NCBI GenBank assembly: GCA_021802185.1
Contig: JAKAAV010000032.1
Coordinates: 1 to 11,023, forward strand
Source: Chloroflexota bacterium
GTDB lineage: Bacteria; Chloroflexota; Limnocylindria; Limnocylindrales; CSP1-4
DNA: 11,023 nt
Direction: 5' to 3'
Shown here: piece after piece, positions 1-6,554 of the stretch
Position numbering within the stretch: the stretch's first letter is position 1
Layout of the letters: the number at the start of each line of letters is the position of its first letter
The notes under the pieces: generated by a model
Seen by the model: only the letters and a program-made list of their open reading frames with translations
Told to the model about the DNA's origin: nothing
Database searches by the model: none
Made by a program: the position numbers and the translations under genes

Positions 1-496
1 CGGCGCGCAGGGACCGGCGATGCGGCACCTCGGGCGGTCGGGGCTGGCGCGGGCGATCGACCGGGCCGTGGGTGGTGGAGCGTGGTACCTGGGAATCTGC
101 CTGGGACTTCAGCTGCTGTTCGAGCGATCGGACGAGGACGGGTCGCGGGGTCTCGGCTGGCTCGCCGGCGAGTCGCGATTGCTGCCGTCGGCGCCGGTGC
201 TCCCCCACGTCGGCTGGAACGCGGTCGAACCCGTCGCGCCTCACCGGCTGCTCGACGGCCTGCCGGCTGGCGCCCCGATGTACTTCGTGCACTCGTACGC
301 GCCGGTTCCCACTGACCGTGCGGCCGTCCTCGCGGAGACGGAGCACGGCGGCCGCTTCGCGAGCGCCGTCGGCGCCGGGAGGCTGCTGGGCGTGCAGTTC
401 CACCCCGAGAAGTCCGGTCGGGACGGCCTGCGGGTGCTGTCGAATGTGCTCGCGATGGTCGGCGAAGCCGCGGCCGTCGGGTCCCCGGAAGCCTGA
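1..496 (+). CDS. hisH: Imidazole glycerol phosphate synthase, glutamine amidotransferase subunit HisH (5'-truncated)
   Basis: HisH is the glutaminase half of imidazole-glycerol-phosphate synthase. It hydrolyses glutamine and passes ammonia to HisF for step five of histidine biosynthesis in the cytosol. The frame is open from base 2, so the N-terminus lies outside the window; the visible start resembles the family's GxGxFGPAMxxL region. The class I amidotransferase nucleophile is in LGICLG, with the Cys codon at 98-100. The catalytic His and Glu are in FHPEKS (codons 401-403 and 407-409), and the usual VHSYA strand is present before them. About 164 codons are visible of a usual 200 to 215. hisF follows 12 bases after the stop, with no hisA between the two subunits. 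Identification is firm; only the start is unknown. Confidence 0.95.
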   Translation, partial: GAQGPAMRHLGRSGLARAIDRAVGGGAWYLGICLGLQLLFERSDEDGSRGLGWLAGESRLLPSAPVLPHVGWNAVEPVAPHRLLDGLPAGAPMYFVHSYAPVPTDRAAVLAETEHGGRFASAVGAGRLLGVQFHPEKSGRDGLRVLSNVLAMVGEAAAVGSPEA

Positions 497-508
497 CGGG
501 CCGCGCCG

Positions 509-1378
509 ATGCTGTTGAAGCGCGTCATCCCCTGCCTCGATGTCGATGGCGGACGCGTGGTCAAGGGCACGAGGTTCGTCGGGCTGATCGACGAGGGCGA
601 CCCGGCCGAGCTCGCCGAGCGCTACGCGGACGCCGGAGCCGACGAGATCGTCTTCCTCGACATCAGCGCCGCTCCCCAGGGTCGAGGCACGCTGCTCGAG
701 GCGGTCGAGCGAACGGCGCGGCGCGCGTTCGTGCCGCTGACGGTCGGGGGCGGTGTCAGGTCGGTCGGCGACATGCGCGCGGTCCTCCGCGCGGGCGCGG
801 ACCGCGTGGCGGTCAACAGCGCGGCTGTCGCGGATCCGTCGCTCGTCGACCGGACCGCGAGACGGTTCGGCAGCCAGTGCGTGGTCGTGTCGATCGACGC
901 CCGACGCACCTCTCCACCGCACGCCGCGCCCGGGAACGGGCCGGGCGAGGGCCTGGCCGATGCGATGCCGACGGGCCGGGCGACCGTCCCGAGGGTTCCC
1001 CGGTGGGAGGTCTTCGTGCGCGGCGGGCGCGACGGCACGGGCCGGGACGTCGTGGACTGGGCCGTCGAGGCCGCCGAACGTGGCGCCGGCGAGATCCTGC
1101 TGACCTCGATCGACCACGACGGCACCCGCGCGGGATACGACCTCGACCTGCTCCGCGCGGTGACGTCCGCGGTGCCGGTGCCCGTGGTGGCATCCGGTGG
1201 GGCCGGCAGGCCGTCCGACTTCGTCGCGGCGATCGTGGAGGGCGGCGCCGCTGCCGTGCTCGCCGCGTCCGTCTTCCACCGCGACATCCACGGGATCGCG
1301 GCCGTGAAGCGTGCGATGGCCGCGGCGGGCGTGCCGGTGCGGCTGGTCGAGCCGGCGACCGCGGAGACGGACGCGTGA
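509..1378 (+). CDS. hisF: Imidazole glycerol phosphate synthase cyclase subunit HisF
   Basis: HisF is the (beta/alpha)8-barrel synthase subunit. It turns PRFAR plus ammonia into imidazole glycerol phosphate and AICAR. The N-terminus [12 protein letters not shown] carries catalytic Asp11, and the second catalytic Asp is D130 in VVSIDARR. Phosphate-binding motifs TVGGGVRS (78-85) and ASGGAG (228-233) are clear, as are NSAAV (103-107) and [15 protein letters not shown] (192-206). At 289 residues it exceeds the usual 250 to 258. The excess is a Pro/Gly/Ala-rich insertion at about residues 134-165, between IDARR and WEVF, on the active-site face of the barrel. The start is the ATG 12 bases after the hisH stop; only a weak purine run (ggaag) precedes it, so translational coupling to hisH is likely. 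The stop overlaps the hisI start (GTGA). Confidence 0.97.
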   Translation: MLLKRVIPCLDVDGGRVVKGTRFVGLIDEGDPAELAERYADAGADEIVFLDISAAPQGRGTLLEAVERTARRAFVPLTVGGGVRSVGDMRAVLRAGADRVAVNSAAVADPSLVDRTARRFGSQCVVVSIDARRTSPPHAAPGNGPGEGLADAMPTGRATVPRVPRWEVFVRGGRDGTGRDVVDWAVEAAERGAGEILLTSIDHDGTRAGYDLDLLRAVTSAVPVPVVASGGAGRPSDFVAAIVEGGAAAVLAASVFHRDIHGIAAVKRAMAAAGVPVRLVEPATAETDA

Positions 1379-2202
1379 CCACCAGCCGCTCCGCGGGCAT
1401 GCCCGAACGGGACCGCGTCGCCGGCCCCGGCCCGGACATTCCGGACCGCGGCGGCATCTTTCCGGCGATCACGGAACCCGGCGCCGTCGCGGGTCCGGCG
1501 CCGGAAGACGTCGCGTGGGGCGCCGACGGTCTCGTGCCCGCGATCGTCCAGGACGCGTCCGACGGCACGGTCCTGATGCTCGCGTGGATGGATCGGGAAG
1601 CGCTCGCGGCGACGACCGCGACCGGTCTCGCGCACTTCCATTCGCGCCGCCGGGCCCGGTTGTGGATGAAGGGCGAGACGAGCGGGAACGTCCTGCGGGT
1701 CCGGAAGCTGGCGCTCGATTGCGACCGCGACGCGATCCTCGTGTCCGCCGATCCGGCGGGCCCCGCATGCCACACCGGGACCCGGTCCTGCTTCGACACC
1801 GGGGGGTCGGGTGGGCCGCCCGGCGGCACCGACCCCGCCGATCCCGCTGCGTCAAGCCGACCCCAGGGGTTCGGGTGGCTCGAGGAGCTCTGGACGACGA
1901 TCGAGCGGCGGCGCGCCGGCGGCGATCCAGACCGATCGTACACGGCACGGCTGCTCGCGGGAGGCGTCGACGCCTGCGGGCGCAAGGTGACCGAGGAGGC
2001 GACCGAGGTCCTGCTGGCGGCCCGCGACGACGCGGAGGCCGAACGTGCCGGCGCGGTCGACGAAGCCGCTCGCCTCCGCCTCCGCGCGGCGCTTGCCGGG
2101 GAGATCGCGGATCTGCTGTATCACGTGCTCGTGCTGGCAGCCGAGCGGGACCTCCCTCCCGCCGAGATCATCGACGTCCTGCGCGCGCGTCATCGCCCCT
2201 GA
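1375..2202 (+). CDS. hisI: Bifunctional phosphoribosyl-AMP cyclohydrolase / phosphoribosyl-ATP pyrophosphatase HisIE
   Basis: This fused enzyme does steps two and three of histidine biosynthesis: pyrophosphate removal from PR-ATP (HisE part) and opening of the PR-AMP ring (HisI part). The GTG at 1375 overlaps the hisF stop and gives 275 residues; an in-frame ATG at 1399 is an alternative. Residues 1-46 are a Gly/Pro-rich extension of unknown role. The HisI domain covers about 47-142, with [20 protein letters not shown] (67-77), [16 protein letters not shown] and metal-binding cysteines in DCDRD (C116) and [12 protein letters not shown] (C132, C139). A Gly/Pro linker (143-163) leads to the HisE domain (about 166-275), marked by KVTEEATEV (204-212) and [12 protein letters not shown] (243-254). 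A charged insertion of roughly 15 residues separates these two HisE helices. The protein ends in the usual RARHRP. Fusion of the two activities is common in bacteria. Confidence 0.95.
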   Translation: MTTSRSAGMPERDRVAGPGPDIPDRGGIFPAITEPGAVAGPAPEDVAWGADGLVPAIVQDASDGTVLMLAWMDREALAATTATGLAHFHSRRRARLWMKGETSGNVLRVRKLALDCDRDAILVSADPAGPACHTGTRSCFDTGGSGGPPGGTDPADPAASSRPQGFGWLEELWTTIERRRAGGDPDRSYTARLLAGGVDACGRKVTEEATEVLLAARDDAEAERAGAVDEAARLRLRAALAGEIADLLYHVLVLAAERDLPPAEIIDVLRARHRP

Positions 2203-2213
2203 CCCGCGATGGC

Positions 2214-2237
2214 CGTCGGGCCGCCGGGCGCCCGCCG
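2214..2237. terminator. GC-rich hairpin between convergent hisIE and tyrS (possible terminator)
   Basis: The 39-base gap between the two convergent stops contains CGTCGGGC (2214-2221) and GCCCGCCG (2230-2237), which pair except for one T-C mismatch. An overlapping perfect palindrome CGGGCGCCCG lies at 2225-2234. No T-tract follows on either strand, so this is at best a weak or bidirectional terminator, and in such GC-rich DNA a chance hairpin is possible. Confidence 0.25.
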
Positions 2238-2241
2238 ATCG

Positions 2242-3516
2242 TCAGGCCCGCAGCTCCCCCACTGCCAGGTGCCTGCGGCCGTGGCGGACGACGTGGTAGC
2301 GCCCCTCGATCGCCGGCCCCAGCGGCGCCTCCGCGTCCGTCACGCGCTCGCCGTCGATCGTCAGACCGCCCTGGGCGATCGTCCGGCGGACGTCACCCCG
2401 CGACGAGAACAGCCCGCTGGCCACGGCAAGCTCGAACGCGGACGTCACGTCCGGTCCGACGTCGAAGCCCCCGGCGTCGTCGTGGAGCACGCGCAGGACC
2501 GCGGGATCCGTGAGCGGCGCTCCGGAGAAGGCCGCCTCGCTCACCCGGCGCTGCAGCTCCGCCTCGGGCACTCCGTGGACGCGCGCCGTGATGTCGAACG
2601 CGAGGGCGCGCTGTCCCGGCCGGCGCCCCGGGCTGGCCTGCTGCTCCTCCTCGAGTGCCTCGATCTCGGTCCGCGACAGCATCGTCAGGCGCCGAAGGTA
2701 GACCGGGACGTCCCGGTCGTCGGCGTTCAGCCAGTACTGGTAGAAGTCGTACGGGGACGTGCGGCCTGCCGAGAGGAAGATGGTCCCCTCCGCCGTCTTG
2801 CCGAACTTGCGGCCGCTCGGCGAGACGAGGAGCGGGAACGAGAGCCCGAACGCGCGCGGCGATCCGTCCGGCGCCTGCCCACGGGTCCGCCGGATCAGCT
2901 CGAGCCCGGCAGTGATGTTGCCGAACTGGTCCGCGCCACCGATCTGCATCTCGACGCCGTGGTCCTCGTACAACCGCAGGAAGTCGGTCGCCTGCAGCGT
3001 CATGTAGCTGAACTCGGTGAACGAGATCCCGCTCCCCATCCGCAGCTGGACGGATTCCTTGTCGAGCATGTACGAGAGCGTGAAGTGCTTGCCGACGTCG
3101 CGCAGGTACTCGATCAGCCCGTACCGCGCCAGCCACTCCCGGTTGTCGACGACGATCGGCGGACGGCCGCCGTCCGGGCCCGCGAAGAACCGCTCGACCT
3201 GCCCCCGGATCGCCGCGACGTTCCGCTCGAGCGTGTCCGGGTCGAGCAGGTTCCGCTCCGCGCTCCGGCCGGACGGATCGCCGATCATGCCCGTCCCGCC
3301 GCCGATGACCACGACGGGCGTGCCGCCCGCGCGCTGGAAATGGAGCAGCCAGAAGAGCCCGATCAGGTGGCCGGGATGGAGCGAATCGGCCGTCGGGTCG
3401 ATCCCCAGGTACGCCGAGATCGGCTCCTTCTCGAGCCGGGACTCGAGCCCCTCGGTCATCTCCTGGAGCATGCCCCGCCAGCGGATCTCGGCGAGGAAGT
3501 CGGTCATCACGGGCAC
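2242..3516 (-). CDS. tyrS: Tyrosyl-tRNA synthetase TyrS
   Basis: This class I synthetase charges tRNA-Tyr in the cytosol. Numbering from the ATG at 3507 (421 residues), the HIGH-type motif is HPGHL (44-48) and the KMSKS-type motif is KFGKT (234-238), the form used by bacterial TyrS. Residues matching the Bacillus stearothermophilus tyrosine and adenylate pocket are present: Y33, D77 in GMIGDPSG, Y168, Q172, D175, and D193-Q194 in GGADQFGNITAG. The C-terminal 60 residues form an S4-like tRNA-binding domain (FSSRGDVRRTIAQGGLTIDG). The start is uncertain. An AGGTGG at 3525-3530 sits 8 bases before a GTG at 3516, which is used here (424 residues). It is 17 bases from the ATG at 3507, which fits homologue N-termini slightly better. 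A TTG at 3534 is unlikely. The gene is divergent from the PBP gene and convergent with hisIE. Confidence 0.95.
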   Translation of the reverse strand: MPVMTDFLAEIRWRGMLQEMTEGLESRLEKEPISAYLGIDPTADSLHPGHLIGLFWLLHFQRAGGTPVVVIGGGTGMIGDPSGRSAERNLLDPDTLERNVAAIRGQVERFFAGPDGGRPPIVVDNREWLARYGLIEYLRDVGKHFTLSYMLDKESVQLRMGSGISFTEFSYMTLQATDFLRLYEDHGVEMQIGGADQFGNITAGLELIRRTRGQAPDGSPRAFGLSFPLLVSPSGRKFGKTAEGTIFLSAGRTSPYDFYQYWLNADDRDVPVYLRRLTMLSRTEIEALEEEQQASPGRRPGQRALAFDITARVHGVPEAELQRRVSEAAFSGAPLTDPAVLRVLHDDAGGFDVGPDVTSAFELAVASGLFSSRGDVRRTIAQGGLTIDGERVTDAEAPLGPAIEGRYHVVRHGRRHLAVGELRA

Positions 3517-3524
3517 GGCGATAG

Positions 3525-3530
3525 CCACCT
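3525..3530 (-). promoter_or_regulatory. Shine-Dalgarno-like site for tyrS
   Basis: On the minus strand this reads AGGTGG, one base from the consensus AGGAGG. Its distance is 8 bases to the GTG at 3516, 14 to the GTG at 3510 and 17 to the ATG at 3507. The spacing favours the 3516 start and is the reason that coordinate was chosen. Confidence 0.5.
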
Positions 3531-3566
3531 GCAAGGGTTTGGGCCGGTCATGGGTACGCCGGCGCC

Positions 3567-3577
3567 TATGCTAGAGT
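3567..3577 (+). promoter_or_regulatory. Extended -10 promoter element for the PBP gene
   Basis: TATGCTAGAGT contains an extended -10 of the form TGnTAnnnT (TG at 3569-3570, TAGAGT at 3572-3577). Counting about seven bases on puts the transcript start near 3584, only a few bases before the ATG at 3587. There is no Shine-Dalgarno site, so the mRNA is predicted to be nearly leaderless. No convincing -35 hexamer sits 17 bases upstream, which fits an extended -10 promoter. The overlapping minus-strand hexamer TAGCAT (3568-3573) could serve tyrS. Confidence 0.5.
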
Positions 3578-3586
3578 GCCGCCGAG

Positions 3587-6490
3587 ATGCATACCAGCGC
3601 CACGCGTCGCCAGGCTCGGCGGCTGAACGGCGGCAGACGTGGACGTCGCGGCAGCGGCGCGGCCAGCGTCGCAGTCGCGCTCCCCCTTCTCCTCTTCGGA
3701 TCCCTCCTGCTAGCCGGGCTCGTCGGGTTCCTCGGGGCGGTGGCCGCGTACGGCTACTTCAGCCAGGGCCTCGCGGACCCGCACACGCTCGACAACATCC
3801 AGTTCGCGCAGGAATCCGTCGTCTACGATCGGAACGGCGTCCAGCTTGCCACATTCGGCACGACCCAGCGGCAGGTCGTCCAGTTCTCGCAGATCCCGCC
3901 GGTCGTCGTCGATGCGACGACCACGATCGAGGACGGCACGTTCTGGACCAACACCGGGTTCGATCCGATCGGCATCCTCCGCGCGGTCAAGGACACGCTC
4001 TCCGGCGACACGCAGGGCGCCTCGACGATCACCCAGCAGCTCGTCCGCGCGCGCCTGCTCGATCCAGCCCTCGTCGCCGACCCGAACAAGAAGGTCGAGC
4101 GGAAGATCAAGGAGATCATCCAGTCGATCCGGCTGACCCAGGCCTTCCCCGGACAGGCGGGGAAGGAGCAGATCATGCAGGACTACCTCAACCAGAACTT
4201 CTACGGGAACAACAGCTACGGGGTCGCTGCCGCCGCCCGGAGCTATTTCGGCATCACCGACCTGAAGAAGCTGACGCTGGCGCAGGCCGTGATCCTCGCG
4301 GCGATCCCGCAGTCGCCCACGACATACGACCTCGTGCGGAACGCGGTGGTGCAGCCGGACGGCTCGCTCGTCGTCCCGGCCGACACGCTCATCGTGCAGC
4401 GTCGGAACTACTGGCTGAAGGTCATGGAGAACGCCCTGCCGCTCCCGCTCACGGGGACCCAGTACACGCCGGCCGACTTCGAGGCCGCGATCAACGAGCC
4501 GGTCGTGCTCGCGTCGCAGCGGACGCCGTCGTGGAAGGCGCCGCAGTTCGTGTGGCAGGTCCGCCAGGAGCTGTCGGACAAGCTCTGCGGGGTGGGCGTT
4601 GCGACGTGTCCGGTCCTCGAGCAGGGCGGCCTCAAGATCTACACGACGCTCGACTACAAGGTCCAGAAGATCGCCGAGAAGTGGGTGCAGGCGGCGGCGA
4701 TCGTCCCGCAGTCGAAGGACCCGGCGGCGACCGCGAAGAAGCTCGGGCTGACGTACCAGCCGTGGATGCAGAACCTGGTCGGCCGGAACGTCCACAACGG
4801 CGCGCTCGCGGCGGTGGACTACCAGACCGGCGAGGTGATCGCCTACGTCGGGAGCGGCAACTACTACGCGACGAACGCGAGCCCGCAGTTCCAGCCCCAG
4901 TTCGACGTGCTCGGCGACGGGTGGCGCCAGGTCGGCTCCTCGTTCAAGCCGTTCAACTACGTGACCGGCATCAACGACGGCACGATGACGGCCGCGACGA
5001 TGTTCATGGACGTCGTCACGGACTTCGGGGGCGGCTACGAGCCGACCGACGCCGACCTGCTCGAGCGCGGACCCGTCCGCATGCGCCAGGCCCTGCAGTT
5101 CTCACTGAACATCCCCGCGGTGAAGGCGCTCGCGATGAACGGCGTCGACCACGTCTTCAGCAACGCCGAGAAGTTCGGGCTCGTGTTCCAGTCGAACACC
5201 CCGACGGCGGGCCTGTCGCTCACCCTCGGCACCGAGGTCATCCACCCGATCGACCTCGCGACCGGGTACGGGACGCTCGCGAACGGTGGCCGCTACCTCG
5301 GCCGGACGTCGATCCTTCGGGTCATCGGTCCGAACGGGCAGAACGTCATCTCGCCGTACATTCCGCCGGCCGGCCAGCAGGTCGTCTCGCCGCAGTCCGC
5401 CTACATCGTCACGGACATCCTGAAGGGCAACACGAACCCCGCGATCAACCCGTACTGGGGCGTGTTCAAGATCACGGACGCGTCCGGCAGGCTCCGGCCG
5501 GCGACGCTCAAGACCGGCACGAACAACGACACGAACGACCTGATCGCAGCCGGCTACACGGCGCCTCCAGATGCGACGGGCCGAGCCGACGGGGAGTACG
5601 CGCTCGCGGTCGTCGCGTGGAACGGCAACAGCGACAACAGCCCGGTCAGCAGCGTGCAGCACCCGCTCGCGTCCCTCGACGTGCCGACGTACGTCTGGCA
5701 GGGCTTCCTCGACGACGTCACCCGCACGTGGCCCATCCAGGACTTCATCAAGCCCAGCGGCATCACGTCGATGTCGGTCGACGCGTACAGCGGCCTCCGG
5801 CCGGGGCCGTTCACGACCCGGACCGTGACCGAGCTGTTCGTCGACGGCACGCAGCCGACGCAGGTCGACAACCTGCGCCAGCCGCTGCAGGTCGTCCCGA
5901 ACCAGCCCGCGACGCCCGGGCAGGGTCCGGCTCCATCGGCCAGCCCCGCGCCCAGAGCGGCGTCGGGGTACGTGCTCTGGCGACCCGAATGCGGGACGAA
6001 CCCGCAGCCGCAGACGCTCGGGTTCCTCGACTTCTCGAACGTCGAGACGGACCACCCGACCTGGCATGCCGCCGACGTCGCCTGGGCCGCGAGAGCGGCC
6101 CACGGCGCCGGCGTGGCGGGGGGCCCGCAGCACACGCGGACGACGTACTTCTACAACCTCGTCTACCAGCCGTTCGGGCAGACCTGGGGTGCGCCGTTCC
6201 CGCCGGGCGCGACGTGCACGGCCGCGCCAGCCTCGCCGACGCCGGGTGCGTCGCTGCCGCCGGGGGCGAGCGGGCCTCCGGCCTCGGCCGTGCCATCGCC
6301 GACCCCGACCGCGACGCCCACGACAAGGGTGCCAAGCGTGGTCGGGCAGCGCGTGCAGACGGCGGAGCGTGTGCTCCAGGCCGCCGGCCTCACGCCGGTC
6401 GTCTCCGGGACCGGCAAGACGGTGATCGCGCAGCAGCCTCCGCCCGGCACGACGGTACCGGTCGGCACGCAGGTCATCCTCCAGACGTAG
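3587..6490 (+). CDS. Class A penicillin-binding protein (GT51 transglycosylase plus transpeptidase) with C-terminal PASTA domain
   Basis: This bifunctional peptidoglycan synthase polymerises lipid II and cross-links peptide stems outside the membrane. A basic cytoplasmic tail (1-25, many Arg) precedes one membrane segment at about 27-55. The GT51 domain shows the catalytic Glu in IEDGTFW (E115), QGASTITQQL (143-152), RKIKE (172-176), and YLNQNFYGNNSYGVAAAARSYFG. The transpeptidase domain has the active-site SSFK (S451, K454), SLN (506-508) and KTGT (642-645), so both activities look intact. After it come a Pro-rich stretch (about 766-792), an unrecognised Trp/Tyr-containing segment with two cysteines (about 793-878), a Pro/Ser/Thr linker (879-914) and one PASTA repeat (915-967: VPSVVGQRVQTAERVLQAAGL ends with VPVGTQVILQT). 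A second Cys pair (C334, C341) precedes the transpeptidase domain. The gene appears monocistronic, with its own promoter and a terminator-like hairpin 16 bases after the stop. It is PBP1A/PonA-like, but I give no symbol. Confidence 0.95.
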   Translation: MHTSATRRQARRLNGGRRGRRGSGAASVAVALPLLLFGSLLLAGLVGFLGAVAAYGYFSQGLADPHTLDNIQFAQESVVYDRNGVQLATFGTTQRQVVQFSQIPPVVVDATTTIEDGTFWTNTGFDPIGILRAVKDTLSGDTQGASTITQQLVRARLLDPALVADPNKKVERKIKEIIQSIRLTQAFPGQAGKEQIMQDYLNQNFYGNNSYGVAAAARSYFGITDLKKLTLAQAVILAAIPQSPTTYDLVRNAVVQPDGSLVVPADTLIVQRRNYWLKVMENALPLPLTGTQYTPADFEAAINEPVVLASQRTPSWKAPQFVWQVRQELSDKLCGVGVATCPVLEQGGLKIYTTLDYKVQKIAEKWVQAAAIVPQSKDPAATAKKLGLTYQPWMQNLVGRNVHNGALAAVDYQTGEVIAYVGSGNYYATNASPQFQPQFDVLGDGWRQVGSSFKPFNYVTGINDGTMTAATMFMDVVTDFGGGYEPTDADLLERGPVRMRQALQFSLNIPAVKALAMNGVDHVFSNAEKFGLVFQSNTPTAGLSLTLGTEVIHPIDLATGYGTLANGGRYLGRTSILRVIGPNGQNVISPYIPPAGQQVVSPQSAYIVTDILKGNTNPAINPYWGVFKITDASGRLRPATLKTGTNNDTNDLIAAGYTAPPDATGRADGEYALAVVAWNGNSDNSPVSSVQHPLASLDVPTYVWQGFLDDVTRTWPIQDFIKPSGITSMSVDAYSGLRPGPFTTRTVTELFVDGTQPTQVDNLRQPLQVVPNQPATPGQGPAPSASPAPRAASGYVLWRPECGTNPQPQTLGFLDFSNVETDHPTWHAADVAWAARAAHGAGVAGGPQHTRTTYFYNLVYQPFGQTWGAPFPPGATCTAAPASPTPGASLPPGASGPPASAVPSPTPTATPTTRVPSVVGQRVQTAERVLQAAGLTPVVSGTGKTVIAQQPPPGTTVPVGTQVILQT

Positions 6491-6506
6491 CCTCGAGGCC
6501 CACTCG

Positions 6507-6529
6507 CGGCGCCGTTTGCGGCGCCGTTT
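6507..6529 (+). terminator. Hairpin terminator after the PBP gene, built from a duplicated palindrome
   Basis: The 12-mer GCGGCGCCGTTT occurs twice back to back (6506-6517 and 6518-6529). Because CGGCGCCG is its own reverse complement, the two copies pair as an 8-bp GC stem (6507-6514 with 6519-6526), a TTTG loop, and a short T run (6527-6529) followed by GGGG. It lies between the convergent PBP and mutS2 stops. The orientation of the T run favours plus-strand transcripts. Three Ts is short for an intrinsic terminator, so efficiency is uncertain. Confidence 0.55.
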
Positions 6530-6554
6530 GGGGACAGGCGCGGCCGAGCCGTCG

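Noticed and set aside
622..1985. Long minus-strand open frames opposite hisF and hisIE
   Set aside because: They are shadows of genes with intact catalytic motifs, and their products are Arg/Pro/Ser-rich with no domain resemblance.
3517..3586. T-box or other tRNA-sensing leader for tyrS
   Set aside because: The space upstream of tyrS is too short for a T-box, and no T-box consensus or specifier hairpin is visible.
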